A stretch of DNA of 41,839 nucleotides from Candidatus Desulfaltia bathyphila (GCA_014381545.1 JACNLL010000089.1:1-41839); one strand, 5' to 3'; counted from the stretch's first letter, positions 1 to 9,016 are shown. The notes: generated by a model from the letters alone, not told the origin. Numbers and translations: made by a program.

Positions 1-223
1 GTTTTTAAGTCCATTTGACACCTTTAACATAGGTGCCATAACTTAATCAATTACCTAATTTTAATATATTTTTTTGCTGTTTCATGTCAATAAACTTTAT
101 GTAACTTGATAGTATAGGAAACAGGAAAAACAAATAAAACTTTTTGAATAATTATTTGACTTGAGCAAGATTATCCTTTTTATTGTCATCTGTCTAAATT
201 AATCGACCAAACAGGAAAAAAAC

Positions 224-1552
224 ATGGCTAAAATTATACCATTTAAAGGAATTTTTTATAACCCTGACAAGACTCATAACCTGGGGGATGTTACAATACC
301 CCCTTATGATGTTATCTCAGAACAGGAACAGCTCGATTTCCATAACCGGCATCCATACAATATTATCCGGCTGACACTGGGCAAACAGGCTGAAAATGAT
401 ACAAATAAAAACAATTGGCACACAAGAGCCGCTGGTCTTTTTAATGACTGGCTCTCAAAAAATATCCTGGTTCGGGACAACTCACCTTCGCTGTACCTTA
501 CAAGTGTGGAGTTTTCTTCAGAAAATAAAACTATTACACGCTACGGCCTGATTGCTTTAGTCGGCCTTGAACCTTTTAACAAGGGAATAATTATTCCACA
601 CGAAAAAACCTTCTCCAAGGTAACAGCCGAAAGATTTGAACTTATAAAGGCATGCCATGCCAATTTCAGCCCGATCTTTGGAATTTATTCCGATCAAAAC
701 GACATTCTGGGTTCATTAAAGGATGCGGCCGGCGCTAAAGTGCCGGATATGGAATTTATTGACAGCAACAGCCTGAAGCACAGACTGTGGCGCATAACCG
801 ACACATCTATGCATAGTCATATAACCGATGCAATGAAGGAAAAAAAACTGCTCATTGCCGATGGTCACCATAGATATGAAACAGCTCTTAAATACAAAAA
901 GCGGATATCTGAAATTAAACCCGGTTTCAGCGCCGACCATCCGGCCAACTATGTAATGATGTATCTCAGCAGCATGGAAGATCCGGGGCTTATTATACTT
1001 CCGGCACACCGCATGCTGAAAAAGGTTCAGGATTCTGATCTTGAAACGTTTATTCAAAAAGCCGAAAATTACTTTGAAATAACAACTATCCCGTTTGATG
1101 AAAAAAGCAGGGAAAAAGCCCGCGTGCAATTTATCTCGGCTCTTAGATTAAACAACTCAAAAAATATAATCGGGGTTTTTATAAAAAATCGGCAGGAATT
1201 TTATCTGCTGAGACTAAAGCCACAAATCATGAAGCAGATGTTCGGCAAAGAAATTTCAGCATCTTTAATAAACCTTGACGTTACTGTGCTGACACGCCTA
1301 ATTTTAATGGAGATCCTCGGTTTTGATCAATCAATGCTGGATAATGAAAAACTGATTGCCTATTCAAGCAGCGAAGAAAAGGCGATTCAGGAGGTTGCCT
1401 CAGGCAGATGCGATATCACCTTTATTCTTAACCCGACAAAGATTAATCAGGTGCGTGAAATAGCCCAGCAGGGGCTGATAATGCCGAGAAAATCAACCTA
1501 TTTTTATCCAAAGGTAATAACCGGCCAAGTGATAAACAGGCTAATCCATTAA
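224..1552 (+). CDS. DUF1015 family protein
   Basis: The 442-residue protein matches the DUF1015 family in length and layout. It opens with the family's N-terminal segment (PFKGIFYNPDK, then IPPYDVIS near residue 27) and has the conserved motif ADGHHRYETAL near residue 212. The biochemical function of the family is not established; members are soluble and often lie beside serine-biosynthesis genes in other bacteria, but no such neighbour is seen here. The ATG at 224 follows ACAGGAAAAAA, an acceptable ribosome-binding site. The gene stands alone and converges on the methyltransferase gene at 1702-2484. Assignment to the family is firm; the role is unknown. Confidence 0.85.
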   Translation: MAKIIPFKGIFYNPDKTHNLGDVTIPPYDVISEQEQLDFHNRHPYNIIRLTLGKQAENDTNKNNWHTRAAGLFNDWLSKNILVRDNSPSLYLTSVEFSSENKTITRYGLIALVGLEPFNKGIIIPHEKTFSKVTAERFELIKACHANFSPIFGIYSDQNDILGSLKDAAGAKVPDMEFIDSNSLKHRLWRITDTSMHSHITDAMKEKKLLIADGHHRYETALKYKKRISEIKPGFSADHPANYVMMYLSSMEDPGLIILPAHRMLKKVQDSDLETFIQKAENYFEITTIPFDEKSREKARVQFISALRLNNSKNIIGVFIKNRQEFYLLRLKPQIMKQMFGKEISASLINLDVTVLTRLILMEILGFDQSMLDNEKLIAYSSSEEKAIQEVASGRCDITFILNPTKINQVREIAQQGLIMPRKSTYFYPKVITGQVINRLIH

Positions 1553-1554
1553 AA

Positions 1555-1757
1555 AATGAACATCGAACATATTAAAAGATGAACGTCCAACATCGAACAT
1601 CCAACGTCGAACGTCGAATAATGATGTCGCTCTGCTCTTTAAAATTATTTTAAAATCGAAAAAAAACCAATGCCGAATCTTGAGTGACTATTTCTGTTTC
1701 TTCATCTTTTCCCATTCAACATTCGATGTTGGACGTTCGATGTTCGATGTTCATTTT
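1555..1757. repeat. Inverted repeat of AACATCGAAC-type units between convergent genes
   Basis: Several copies of a short unit (AACATCGAACAT and AACGTCGAACG variants) lie at 1555-1615. The reverse complement recurs at 1714-1757 (for example ATGTTCGATGTTCATT). The two arms could form a long imperfect hairpin between the DUF1015 gene and trmN6. The right arm overlaps the 3' end of the trmN6 reading frame. It may act as a bidirectional transcription stop, but there is no clean U-tract. Confidence 0.6.
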
Positions 1758-2484
1758 TTTCAGTCCCTCCCATCATCTTTTTGACTTCATCTGTATAGGA
1801 ACCATCTTTGCAATAGATGACAAGGGGTGGGCCAATCTTTGTGCCGGGACGGCCGCCTTTAATCCCTTCCACTAAAATAAGTTTTGCTTCCGAACTCAGG
1901 TCTGAATAAATCATGCGGAAAAATTTAGGCTCAATACCATTTGAACGCATTTGGGTGAGCATATCGGTTATTCGCTGGGCAGGGTAAATCATAACAAACC
2001 TTCCTGAAGTTCGTAACATGCGGCGGGCTGTTTCAATAACACCATTGAGATTAATCTTAATTTCGTGCCTGGCAACCGCTTTTTGTTGATCCGGGTTCAT
2101 CCTTCCCGACCTGGCCTTCCTGTATGGGGGATTGCATACAATCAGATCCACGGGACCGGAAACCATATCATGTTTCAGCTCTTTCATATCACAGCAGAGA
2201 ATGGTAATTCGATCTTCCATACGGTTTTCTTTAACATTTTCGGATGCAATATCAGCAAGCTCCTTTTGAATTTCAACGCCATAAACTTTTACTTTTTTAT
2301 GCCTATGCGTAAGAATCAAAGAAATAATTCCGCATCCTGTTCCAAGATCAAGTACCTTGTCACCCGGCCGCAACATGATATGGGATTCTAACAAAACCGC
2401 ATCAATCGAAAAACGGTAGCCGGACCGATTCTGTTTGACCTGCAGACGGCCGTTAAAAAAAGTATCTGTGGTTAAAGTTTTCAT
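1702..2484 (-). CDS. TrmN6-like tRNA1(Val) adenine-N6 methyltransferase
   Basis: This class I SAM-dependent methyltransferase has 260 residues. The SAM-binding loop is LDLGTGCGIIS (about residues 46-56) and the catalytic motif is CNPPY, the NPPY signature of amino-group methyltransferases acting on adenine N6 or glutamine. The N-terminal segment, with GYRFSIDAVLLE, is typical of the YfiC/TrmN6 group, which modifies A37 of tRNA-Val. The start is 3 nt after the dciA-like stop codon, so the two genes are probably cotranscribed. The last roughly 16 residues are translated from the dispersed repeat at 1714-1757 and look like a foreign tail. The substrate is inferred from family only. Confidence 0.8.
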   Translation of the reverse strand: MKTLTTDTFFNGRLQVKQNRSGYRFSIDAVLLESHIMLRPGDKVLDLGTGCGIISLILTHRHKKVKVYGVEIQKELADIASENVKENRMEDRITILCCDMKELKHDMVSGPVDLIVCNPPYRKARSGRMNPDQQKAVARHEIKINLNGVIETARRMLRTSGRFVMIYPAQRITDMLTQMRSNGIEPKFFRMIYSDLSSEAKLILVEGIKGGRPGTKIGPPLVIYCKDGSYTDEVKKMMGGTEKNEHRTSNVQHRMLNGKR

Positions 2485-2487
2485 CTT

Positions 2488-2808
2488 TTAGGTTAAAGGA
2501 CCGATCTTGAATTTTATTTCTCCGACCATATCCTTGCCAAGAGCATCATTTATCTTTCTTAGAATATCTGTTTTTAAAAATCGAAGCTGGTGCATCCATG
2601 TTGAACTGGCCACATGCACAAGAAGAAGCCTTCCTTTGAATGCGGCAGGCCTAGTATTTTCCGCAACAACATCTCCTACTGCGCTATTCCACAAATTCCA
2701 AACCTTAATTAGCTCTTCATCAGATTCATGCCGGCATGTTTTCAGCACCTCATTAATAACACTGCCTATATGTTCAAATTCTTTGATATTTTTTCTTTTT
2801 TCCGCCAT
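2488..2808 (-). CDS. DUF721 / DciA-like protein
   Basis: This 106-residue protein matches the DUF721 domain. It has an N-terminal helix, then the segment LIKVWNLWNSAVGDVVAENTR, then a LLLVHVASSTWMHQL strand-helix section and ILRKINDALG. In many bacteria this domain is the DciA protein that helps load the replicative helicase DnaB. The single-domain form seen here is common in Deltaproteobacteria. It lies directly upstream of trmN6 on the same strand. Family assignment is good; the DciA role is inferred from homology to the domain. Confidence 0.75.
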   Translation of the reverse strand: MAEKRKNIKEFEHIGSVINEVLKTCRHESDEELIKVWNLWNSAVGDVVAENTRPAAFKGRLLLVHVASSTWMHQLRFLKTDILRKINDALGKDMVGEIKFKIGPLT

Positions 2809-2820
2809 AATAATAAAACT

Positions 2821-2982
2821 GACGAACTCGTAAAAAGTCCCTTTGGCCTGTCATTTCGAGTGAAACGAGAAATCCTTGTTTCGACGACAGGAGAAATCTT
2901 ACTGCAACCTATTGAAAAGATAAGATTTCTCCCTGCGGTCGAAATGACACATTCGATGAATTCGACTTTTTACGAATTCATC
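2821..2982. repeat. MITE-like palindromic element, GTAAAAAGTC family
   Basis: The left end GACGAACTCGTAAAAAGTC (2821-2839) is matched in inverse orientation at 2964-2982 (17 of 19 positions). The interior also carries an inverted pair (TGTCATTTCGA near 2850 and TCGAAATGACA near 2939). It has no credible gene; an open frame through it is a by-product. A related element sits at 5400-5587 and single ends occur at 3150-3177 and 31294-31312. This element and the solo end fill most of the gap between dciA and hflK. Confidence 0.65.
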
Positions 2983-3057
2983 AAAACTATAAAGGGATAA
3001 GTTTTATTGTCAAGAAAAACAGTTTTGTCAGGCCAACATCTTTTTTCTGCTTTTAGC

Positions 3058-3086
3058 TTGACTTGGAATGACTTGTAATTTATATT
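3058..3086 (+). promoter_or_regulatory. Candidate sigma-70 promoter for hflKC
   Basis: TTGACT at 3058-3063 and TATATT at 3081-3086 are separated by 17 bp, close to the housekeeping consensus. It lies about 115 nt upstream of the hflK start, on the same strand. Confidence 0.5.
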
Positions 3087-3149
3087 CTAATTTAATCTTA
3101 TCAAGATAAATACTTTATCCTAACACCTATCACCTAACACTTAACACCT

Positions 3150-3177
3150 GATGAATTCAACTTTTTATGAATTCATC
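3150..3177. repeat. Solo end of the GTAAAAAGTC-family repeat
   Basis: This 28-nt palindromic block matches the right end of the element at 2821-2982 (positions 2955-2982) at 26 of 28 positions. It lies just 24 nt upstream of hflK, inside the predicted leader transcript. Confidence 0.5.
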
Positions 3178-3200
3178 AATATTTACAGGATATTAAAGCT

Positions 3201-4238
3201 ATGAATTGGGATTGGGACAAACTTAAGCAGCGGCAACAGAGTGTGGGCGGAAGCGGAATGCAACCGGGTGTGGATGAACTTGTGAAAAAATTTAAAGGGT
3301 TCAAATTACCCGGCGGCCCGATTATTATTCTTATTCTAATCGCCCTGTTTTTCGGCTCTTCGATGTTTTATACTATCGGAGTGGATGAGGTCGGAGTTAT
3401 CCAGCGGTTTGGGAAATATATCCGCACCAGCCAGCCAGGGCTTAATTTCAAGCTGCCTGCAGGAATTGAAAAAATAACAAAGGTAAAGATAAAACGTGTC
3501 TATAAAGAGGAGTTCGGCTTCCGTTCAGCAGGAAGAGACATTAGAGAACGTTTCCCAACCGGCGGCAGTGATATCAACGTATCTCTTATGCTTACCGGAG
3601 ATCTTAATGTGGGGCTGGTTCCATGGATTGTCCAGTACAGGATAAAGGATCCTTATAATTATCTGTTCAAAGTGCGGGGTGTCCCCAAACTGCTCAGAGA
3701 TATGTCGGAAGCAGCGATGCGTCTTGTAGTGGGCGACAGGAGTATCAACGAGGTTATTACAAAACGTGAGGAGATCGCAATTGAAGCCAGGCACATCCTG
3801 CAAAAAGAGATGGATAATGCAGAAGCCGGCATTAATATTGTAACAATAGAAATGAAAAAGACCAACGTTCCCGGGCCTGTACAGTCGTCCTTTAACGAAG
3901 TCAACCAGGCGGTTCAGGAAAAGGAACAAATGATTTATAAAGCCAAGGAGGATTACAACAAGGCCATACCTGCCGCCAGGGGTGAGGCGGAAAGAACCAT
4001 CAAGGCGGCAGAAGGCTATGCTTTAGACAGGATAAACAGGGCTAAGGGTGATTCCTCAAGGTTTACGGCCGTTTATAAAGAATACATAAAAGCAAAGGAT
4101 GTTACTAAAAGGCGACTTTATCTTGAAACGATACAGGAGCTGCTTCCAAAGCTTGGCCAGAAATATATTATAGATTCTGAACAAAAGAATCTTTTACCCT
4201 TACTTAATCTTGGAAAACAAATAGGTGTGCAAAAATGA
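3201..4238 (+). CDS. hflK: HflK, SPFH-domain membrane protease modulator subunit
   Basis: HflK with HflC forms a large membrane-anchored complex that surrounds and modulates the FtsH protease. The 345 residues show a short charged N-terminal tail and a single membrane segment near residues 38-58 (GGPIIILILIALFFG). The SPFH/band 7 domain follows, starting at YTIGVDEVGVIQRFGKYI. Helical, charged segments lie in the second half. The start at 3201 begins MNWDWDKL, as in HflK proteins. The gene overlaps hflC by 4 nt (ATGA), indicating translational coupling and one operon. Confidence 0.93.
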   Translation: MNWDWDKLKQRQQSVGGSGMQPGVDELVKKFKGFKLPGGPIIILILIALFFGSSMFYTIGVDEVGVIQRFGKYIRTSQPGLNFKLPAGIEKITKVKIKRVYKEEFGFRSAGRDIRERFPTGGSDINVSLMLTGDLNVGLVPWIVQYRIKDPYNYLFKVRGVPKLLRDMSEAAMRLVVGDRSINEVITKREEIAIEARHILQKEMDNAEAGINIVTIEMKKTNVPGPVQSSFNEVNQAVQEKEQMIYKAKEDYNKAIPAARGEAERTIKAAEGYALDRINRAKGDSSRFTAVYKEYIKAKDVTKRRLYLETIQELLPKLGQKYIIDSEQKNLLPLLNLGKQIGVQK

Positions 4239-5185
4239 AACCTAAAAGTATGATTTTAATTGTCGCTGCAATTGCATTTTCTCTTGTTGCATTTGCCTCA
4301 GCTTATACTGTCGATGAAACCAGGCAGGTGATAGTTACTCAATTCGGGAAGGTCGTCGGCGATCCAAAAACAGACCCGGGTCTTTACTTCAAAATCCCTT
4401 TTATCCAGCAGGCCAACTCTTTTCCAAAAAACATTCTGGCCTGGGATGGGGATCCGGGGCAGATACCGACCCTGGAAAAAACCTATATATGGGTTGACAC
4501 ATTTGCCAGGTGGAAAATTGTCGATTCCATCAAATTTTTCCAGACCGTAAACAATACTGTAAGCGCTCTGGGAAGGCTTGATGATATCATCGATCCGGCG
4601 GTAAGAAACTTTATAACCTCCCACGAGCTTATTGAAACCGTTCGTAAGTCAAACAGGAGGATGGAAGCGCTTGAAGAAGACATGGAAGGTGAAAAGAAAA
4701 AAGAGCGTGACACATACTCAATTACTACGGGCAGGGAAAAGATAACTCAAGGGATATTGGAACAGGCTCGACCCAAACTCGCTAAGTTCGGGATCGAACT
4801 CGTCGATGTTAAGATCAAGCGTATTAATTATGTAGAAGAGGTTAGAAGAGCTGTTTATGGCAGAATGATTGCGGAACGCAGTCAGATAGCAGAAAAATTT
4901 CGTTCCGAAGGAATGGGGGAATCCCGAAAAATTTTAGGCGACAAAGAGCGGGACTTGAAAAAGATAACATCGCGGGCTTACAGAACCGCCCAGGTAATAA
5001 AAGGAAAAGCCGATGCAGAAGCAACTAAACTATTTGCAGAAGCATTTGGAATAGACCCGAAGTTCTATTCATTTGTCAAGACCCTTGAAATTTACAATGA
5101 GGCGCTTGATGAAAACTGCTCTGTTGTTCTTTCAACAGATTCAGAATTTTTTAAATATCTTAAAGGGGATTTTAATTTTAAGTAG
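4235..5185 (+). CDS. hflC: HflC, SPFH-domain membrane protease modulator subunit
   Basis: This is the partner of HflK in the FtsH-modulating complex. The 316 residues comprise an N-terminal membrane anchor (MILIVAAIAFSLVAFASA), the SPFH domain with the typical VDETRQVIVTQFGK strand, and a long charged helical region with RSEGMGESRKILG. The start overlaps the end of hflK by 4 nt. Downstream, at 5186-5278, is an inverted repeat of CTTAATCC-type units that may end transcription from both this gene and the small gene on the other strand. Confidence 0.93.
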   Translation: MKPKSMILIVAAIAFSLVAFASAYTVDETRQVIVTQFGKVVGDPKTDPGLYFKIPFIQQANSFPKNILAWDGDPGQIPTLEKTYIWVDTFARWKIVDSIKFFQTVNNTVSALGRLDDIIDPAVRNFITSHELIETVRKSNRRMEALEEDMEGEKKKERDTYSITTGREKITQGILEQARPKLAKFGIELVDVKIKRINYVEEVRRAVYGRMIAERSQIAEKFRSEGMGESRKILGDKERDLKKITSRAYRTAQVIKGKADAEATKLFAEAFGIDPKFYSFVKTLEIYNEALDENCSVVLSTDSEFFKYLKGDFNFK

Positions 5186-5278
5186 GGGATTATTAGAGGA
5201 TTAAGGATTAAAGTATTAGGCTGCTGTTCACTAATCCCCTAATCCTTAATCCTTTAATCCTTATTTAATCCTTAATCC
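5186..5278. repeat. Inverted repeat of TTAATCC units between convergent genes
   Basis: GGATTAAGGATTAAAG at about 5201-5216 is complementary to several CCTTAATCC and CTTTAATCC units at 5241-5278. The block lies exactly between the stop of hflC and the stop of the small COX24-like gene on the minus strand. It could act as a terminator for both, though this is not shown. Confidence 0.5.
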
Positions 5279-5377
5279 TTATTTACCTTTTCTTCTCTGG
5301 TGGCGTGTACGTGCCAAAAGCTTTCTGTGTTTATGTTTTCGCATTTTCTTTCTCCGTTTTTTAACTACACTACCCAA
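5279..5377 (-). CDS. AURKAIP1/COX24 domain (mS38-like) microprotein, 32 aa
   Basis: The translated product reads MGSVVKKRRKKMRKHKH followed by RKLLARTRHQRRKGK, 32 residues. It is extremely basic and matches the AURKAIP1/COX24 C-terminal domain, whose mitochondrial member is small-subunit ribosomal protein mS38. Short stand-alone bacterial versions are annotated in several phyla. The TTG start at 5375-5377 has GGAGG at 5384-5388 with a 7-nt spacer. An in-frame ATG farther upstream would place the ribosome-binding site inside the gene and is less likely. A role on the ribosome is inferred from the domain. Confidence 0.8.
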   Translation of the reverse strand: MGSVVKKRRKKMRKHKHRKLLARTRHQRRKGK

Positions 5378-5399
5378 CAAATCACCTCCAATCATAATT

Positions 5400-5587
5400 G
5401 ATGGTTTCGTAAAAAGTCGTCACTCCGGTGAAAACCGGAGTCCATAGTAGTTGCAACTACCTGAAAATACTGGATAGCGCTAACGGTTAGCGCTGATGCT
5501 TCACTTCGTGTCACTACGTGCCCGGCTTTCGCCAGAATGACAAAAAATGTGAAAAAATGTGTCTTTTCGACTTGTTACGAGACCATC
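5400..5587. repeat. MITE-like element with 20-bp inverted ends
   Basis: GATGGTTTCGTAAAAAGTCG (5400-5419) is matched inversely by 5568-5587 at 18 of 20 positions. The interior holds shorter palindromes (CACTCCGG...CCGGAGT; GCTAACGGTTAGC). It belongs with the element at 2821-2982. No gene is seen in 5378-5926; this stretch consists of this element, the one at 5716-5906 and about 130 nt of AT-rich spacer. Confidence 0.65.
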
Positions 5588-5715
5588 ATAATTTAATTAC
5601 ATAAATTCTGTTTTTAACATTATCTATTATTATTTGTCCACAATTTTATTAATAGTTTACAATATTTTAATCCTATGCAACAAACTATCTACAATTGCAA
5701 AAAACAAACGCGAAG

Positions 5716-5906
5716 TTATAAGGTCATGTATTTTTTTAAAAAGCGATATGCTTATCAAGTTCTCAATATTTGGCAGTAACTCAATATTTGGGATTGACTG
5801 CACATTATTTATCAAACATTTGTGATTTTTATCCAATCCCAAATTTTGGGGCACGCAGCGCAAAAATAGTTCATATCGCTTTTTAGAAAATTATATGACC
5901 GTATAA
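5716..5906. repeat. AT-rich MITE-like element with ~35-bp inverted ends
   Basis: The segment TTATAAGGTCATGTAT running to AAGCGATATG (5716-5750) recurs in inverse orientation at 5872-5906, with CATATCGCTTTTTAG leading to ATGACCGTATAA. The interior has the repeated phrase CTCAATATTTGG. The open frames crossing it on both strands are accidental. The family is different from the GTAAAAAGTC repeats. Confidence 0.6.
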
Positions 5907-5926
5907 AGTAAATTTGATGGTTTCGT

Positions 5927-6454
5927 ATGGAAAAATTCAACCCGGATCAGCTCAAAGTGGTAAACAATTCAGTCGCAATGGCAGAAGAACTTGTCAGCAA
6001 CTCTTACAAGATGTCGGAAGCTCAGTGGCTTCACCGCAGGTATGACGTCAAAACTCTGGCTGATCTTTGCCAAGAGGAAATAATTGATGACCCTTTTGCA
6101 CAGATCATCCGCTACAAAGGCCAACTAAAAAATACATCTCTCAGCTCATCAACATATGATTTTTATAAAATATGTCTTCAGGACCATTCCATTCTTGCAG
6201 CATTAAAACAATCACCCGGTATGGAACTCTTTCCATTCATACTATATATTGTATCCCATGAATTAATTCATATTGTCAGGTTCAGCAAATTTATCCAGAG
6301 CTTTGATGCTTCATGTGAAGAAAAAACTGCTGAAGAAAAACGTGTGCATGAAAAAACCCATGAAATTTTAAGGCCTGTAAAGGTTACGGGGCTGGCAGAT
6401 GTCTTAAAGTTTTATGATAAATGGCGCACGACCTTTGATGAATTGCGGAACTGA
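5927..6454 (+). CDS. Unrecognised protein with an HELIH zinc-protease-like motif
   Basis: I do not recognise this 175-residue protein. A hydrophobic stretch (MELFPFILYIVS) leads into HELIH at residues 111-115, the HExxH pattern of zinc metallopeptidases. Thirty residues later comes a second His/Glu-rich segment, EEKRVHEKTHEIL, with H141 and H145 as possible further metal ligands. There is no signal peptide, so it is probably cytoplasmic. The ATG at 5927 is preceded by no ribosome-binding site but by GATGGTTTCGT, the end sequence of the repeat family at 5400, so the true start is uncertain. It is followed 86 nt later by the fmdB-like gene. Peptidase activity is inference. Confidence 0.6.
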   Translation: MEKFNPDQLKVVNNSVAMAEELVSNSYKMSEAQWLHRRYDVKTLADLCQEEIIDDPFAQIIRYKGQLKNTSLSSSTYDFYKICLQDHSILAALKQSPGMELFPFILYIVSHELIHIVRFSKFIQSFDASCEEKTAEEKRVHEKTHEILRPVKVTGLADVLKFYDKWRTTFDELRN

Positions 6455-6540
6455 TAAAAAAACCGATAGCCACCCACTTGACAATGGGGAAACACTTATT
6501 ATAATACAAAACAAAGCTTATGTAAGGAGGTTGTTAGACA

Positions 6541-6813
6541 ATGCCGGTTTATGAATATGAATGCACTCAATGCGGCAGGATTAAAGAGGTAATACAAAGA
6601 TTCTCCGATAAACCGTTAACTAACTGTGATCACTGTGCAGGAAAGCTTCAAAAGTTTATTTCGCAAAGCAGTTTTCATCTAAAAGGGACAGGGTGGTATG
6701 TAACGGACTATTCAAACAAATCCCAATGCTCTGCTGCTTCAAGTAAAGCAAAGGACAAAACATCGACTTCAAAAACCGACAAATCAGACAAATCAGCTAA
6801 AAAAGATAATTAA
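6541..6813 (+). CDS. FmdB family zinc-ribbon protein
   Basis: This small zinc ribbon has 90 residues and starts MPVYEYECTQCG. C8 and C11 form the first knuckle and C29 and C32 the second, as in the CxxC_CxxC_SSSS / FmdB putative regulatory family. The C-terminal 30 residues are low-complexity Ser/Lys/Asp. A strong AAGGAGG lies 10 nt before the start. The function of the family is unknown; the name FmdB comes from a gene near formamidase/amidase operons. It lies between the HELIH protein and groES. Confidence 0.85.
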   Translation: MPVYEYECTQCGRIKEVIQRFSDKPLTNCDHCAGKLQKFISQSSFHLKGTGWYVTDYSNKSQCSAASSKAKDKTSTSKTDKSDKSAKKDN

Positions 6814-7006
6814 AGATGGCGACTTTTTAAAAAAGTCCATCCAATGCGCCGTAGAGACCTTTGAATGTATTTTTTATAAAGTCGTCTTATTTTTGACCTT
6901 TTAAAAAATTAAATTTATTGCTCTTTACAAATTTAAATCTGTAACTATTTTATTAAAATATAAAACTTTTAATAATTCGTGAAAAGAAAAAAGGAGATTG
7001 TAAACA

Positions 7007-7294
7007 ATGAAACTCAGACCATTACAAGATCGAATTTTAGTACAACGTGTTGAAGAAGAAGCCAAGACCAGGGGGGGAATTATTATTCCCGATACAGCTA
7101 AGGAAAAACCGATAGAAGGAAAGGTCGTTGCTGTTGGTAAGGGTAAAATCGGAGATGACGGCAAGAGAATTGCTCTTGAGATAAAGAAAAATGACAAGAT
7201 TCTATTCAGCAAGTATGGCGGCACCGACATAAAGATTGAAGGTGAAGAATATCTCATCATGCGTGAAGATGATGTTCTTGGAATAATCGAATAA
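7007..7294 (+). CDS. groES: Co-chaperonin GroES
   Basis: This is the 95-residue lid of the GroEL folding chamber. It begins [14 protein letters not shown] and has the mobile loop with [13 protein letters not shown] near residues 24-36 and the C-terminal [16 protein letters not shown] lies 10 nt upstream of the ATG. No CIRCE operator is found upstream. A weak TTGACC-17-TATTGC promoter candidate is at 6893-6921, in a very AT-rich leader. It is the first gene of a two-gene operon with groEL, 34 nt ahead of it. Confidence 0.97.
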   Translation: MKLRPLQDRILVQRVEEEAKTRGGIIIPDTAKEKPIEGKVVAVGKGKIGDDGKRIALEIKKNDKILFSKYGGTDIKIEGEEYLIMREDDVLGIIE

Positions 7295-7328
7295 TAATAT
7301 TGATACTATAAATGGAGGATTGATCAAG

Positions 7329-8975
7329 ATGTCTAAAATTATAAAATATGATATGAAGGCCCGTGAAGCTATGCTTAACGGGATTAAAACCCTCTCTGAT
7401 GCTGTGGTTGTGACTCTTGGGCCAAAAGGAAGAAACGTTGTTATTGATAAATCCTGGGGTTCTCCCACGGTTACAAAGGATGGAGTAACCGTAGCTAAAG
7501 AAATCGAACTGGAAGACAAGTTTGAAAATATGGGCGCCCAGATGGTGAAAGAGGTTGCCAGCAAGACAAGTGATATGGCCGGCGACGGGACAACAACTGC
7601 CACAGTGCTGGCAAGGAGTATCTATGAAGAGGGACAAAAGCTGGTTGCCGCAGGCAACAACCCTATGGCCATAAAACGTGGTATTGAAAAAGCCATTGAT
7701 GTTACGGTCAATGAGCTTAAAAATATGAGCAAACCGACCAAAGATCAGCGTGAAATAGCCCAGGTAGGCACCATTTCCGCAAACAACGATGAAACAATAG
7801 GCAATATCATTGCCGAGGCAATGGGCAAGGTCGGCAAAGAGGGCGTTATCACCGTTGAAGAGGCAAAAAGCATGGAAACCACACTTGAGGTGGTAGAAGG
7901 CATGCAGTTTGACCGTGGATATCTTTCTCCATATTTTGTTACAGATCCGGATAAGATGGTTGTTTCACTTGAGGATCCTTATATTCTCATCAACGAGAAA
8001 AAGATCAGCACCATGAAAGACCTTCTTCCCATACTCGAGCAAATCGCAAAAATGGGCAAACCTCTTGTAATCATTGCAGAGGATGTGGACGGCGAAGCTC
8101 TTGCCACTCTGGTTGTAAACAAGCTGAGAGGAACGCTGCAGGTTGCCGCTGTTAAAGCTCCAGGTTTTGGCGACAGAAGAAAAGCCATGCTTGAGGATAT
8201 AGCGATTCTTACCGGAGGCCAGGTTGTATCAGAAGACATTGGAATCAAACTGGAAAACATTACGCTGCAAGACCTTGGCAAAGCTAAACGAATTACCATT
8301 GACAAGGATAATTCCACTATCATTGACGGCGCTGGAACTCGCAGCGATCTGGAAGGCCGCGTAAAACAGATTCGCGCTCAGATAGAAGATACAACCTCTG
8401 ATTATGATCGTGAAAAACTCCAGGAACGTCTGGCCAAGTTAATCGGCGGGGTGGCTGTTATTAATGTAGGCGCTGCTACCGAAACTGAAATGAAGGAGAA
8501 AAAGGCGCGTGTCGAAGATGCATTAAACGCTACACGGGCTGCTGTTGAAGAAGGTATTGTAGCCGGCGGCGGCGTGGCGCTGGTACGCTGCCTGAATGCT
8601 CTGGGCAAGATTAAAATCAAGGCTGACCAGAAGCTGGGCGTAAAGGTTGTTATGCGCGCCATAGAAGAACCTCTGCGCCAGATCGCGAACAACGCCGGCG
8701 TAGAAGGCTCTGTTGTGATTGAAAAAGTCAAAAATGGCGAAGGCGCCTTTGGATACAATGCTGAAACCAACACATACGAAGACCTGATTAAAGCAGGCAT
8801 TACCGATCCTACCAAGGTGGTCCGTTTTGCTCTGCAAAACGCGGGAAGTGTTGCTGCATTAATGCTGACAACAGAAGCCATGGTAGCGGAAAAGCCTGAA
8901 GAGAAAAAAGACATGCCTATGCCGGGAGGCGCTCCTGGAATGGGTGGAATGGGTGGAATGGGCGGAATGATGTAA
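7329..8975 (+). CDS. groEL: Chaperonin GroEL
   Basis: This chaperonin subunit has 548 residues, the family's standard length. It shows the nucleotide-binding segments [10 protein letters not shown] and [11 protein letters not shown], and ends in the Gly-Met-rich tail ([10 protein letters not shown]) typical of GroEL. The start is set at the ATG at 7329 (MSKIIKYD), which has GGAGG at 7314-7318 with a 10-nt spacer. A TTG three codons earlier lies too close to that site. Strong terminator downstream at 9017-9050. Confidence 0.97.
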   Translation: MSKIIKYDMKAREAMLNGIKTLSDAVVVTLGPKGRNVVIDKSWGSPTVTKDGVTVAKEIELEDKFENMGAQMVKEVASKTSDMAGDGTTTATVLARSIYEEGQKLVAAGNNPMAIKRGIEKAIDVTVNELKNMSKPTKDQREIAQVGTISANNDETIGNIIAEAMGKVGKEGVITVEEAKSMETTLEVVEGMQFDRGYLSPYFVTDPDKMVVSLEDPYILINEKKISTMKDLLPILEQIAKMGKPLVIIAEDVDGEALATLVVNKLRGTLQVAAVKAPGFGDRRKAMLEDIAILTGGQVVSEDIGIKLENITLQDLGKAKRITIDKDNSTIIDGAGTRSDLEGRVKQIRAQIEDTTSDYDREKLQERLAKLIGGVAVINVGAATETEMKEKKARVEDALNATRAAVEEGIVAGGGVALVRCLNALGKIKIKADQKLGVKVVMRAIEEPLRQIANNAGVEGSVVIEKVKNGEGAFGYNAETNTYEDLIKAGITDPTKVVRFALQNAGSVAALMLTTEAMVAEKPEEKKDMPMPGGAPGMGGMGGMGGMM

Positions 8976-9016
8976 AATAAAGCCGTCTTTACACCGGTCA
9001 TCTCAAAACAAAAAAA

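Noticed and set aside
2728-3000. Plus-strand ORF upstream of hflK
   Set aside because: It is antisense to the DUF721 gene and then runs through a palindromic repeat.
5634-5863. ORFs on both strands across 5634-5863
   Set aside because: They span an AT-rich inverted-terminal element and have no start signals.
6814-7006. CIRCE heat-shock operator upstream of groES
   Set aside because: No TTAGCACTC/GAGTGCTAA inverted repeat is present.
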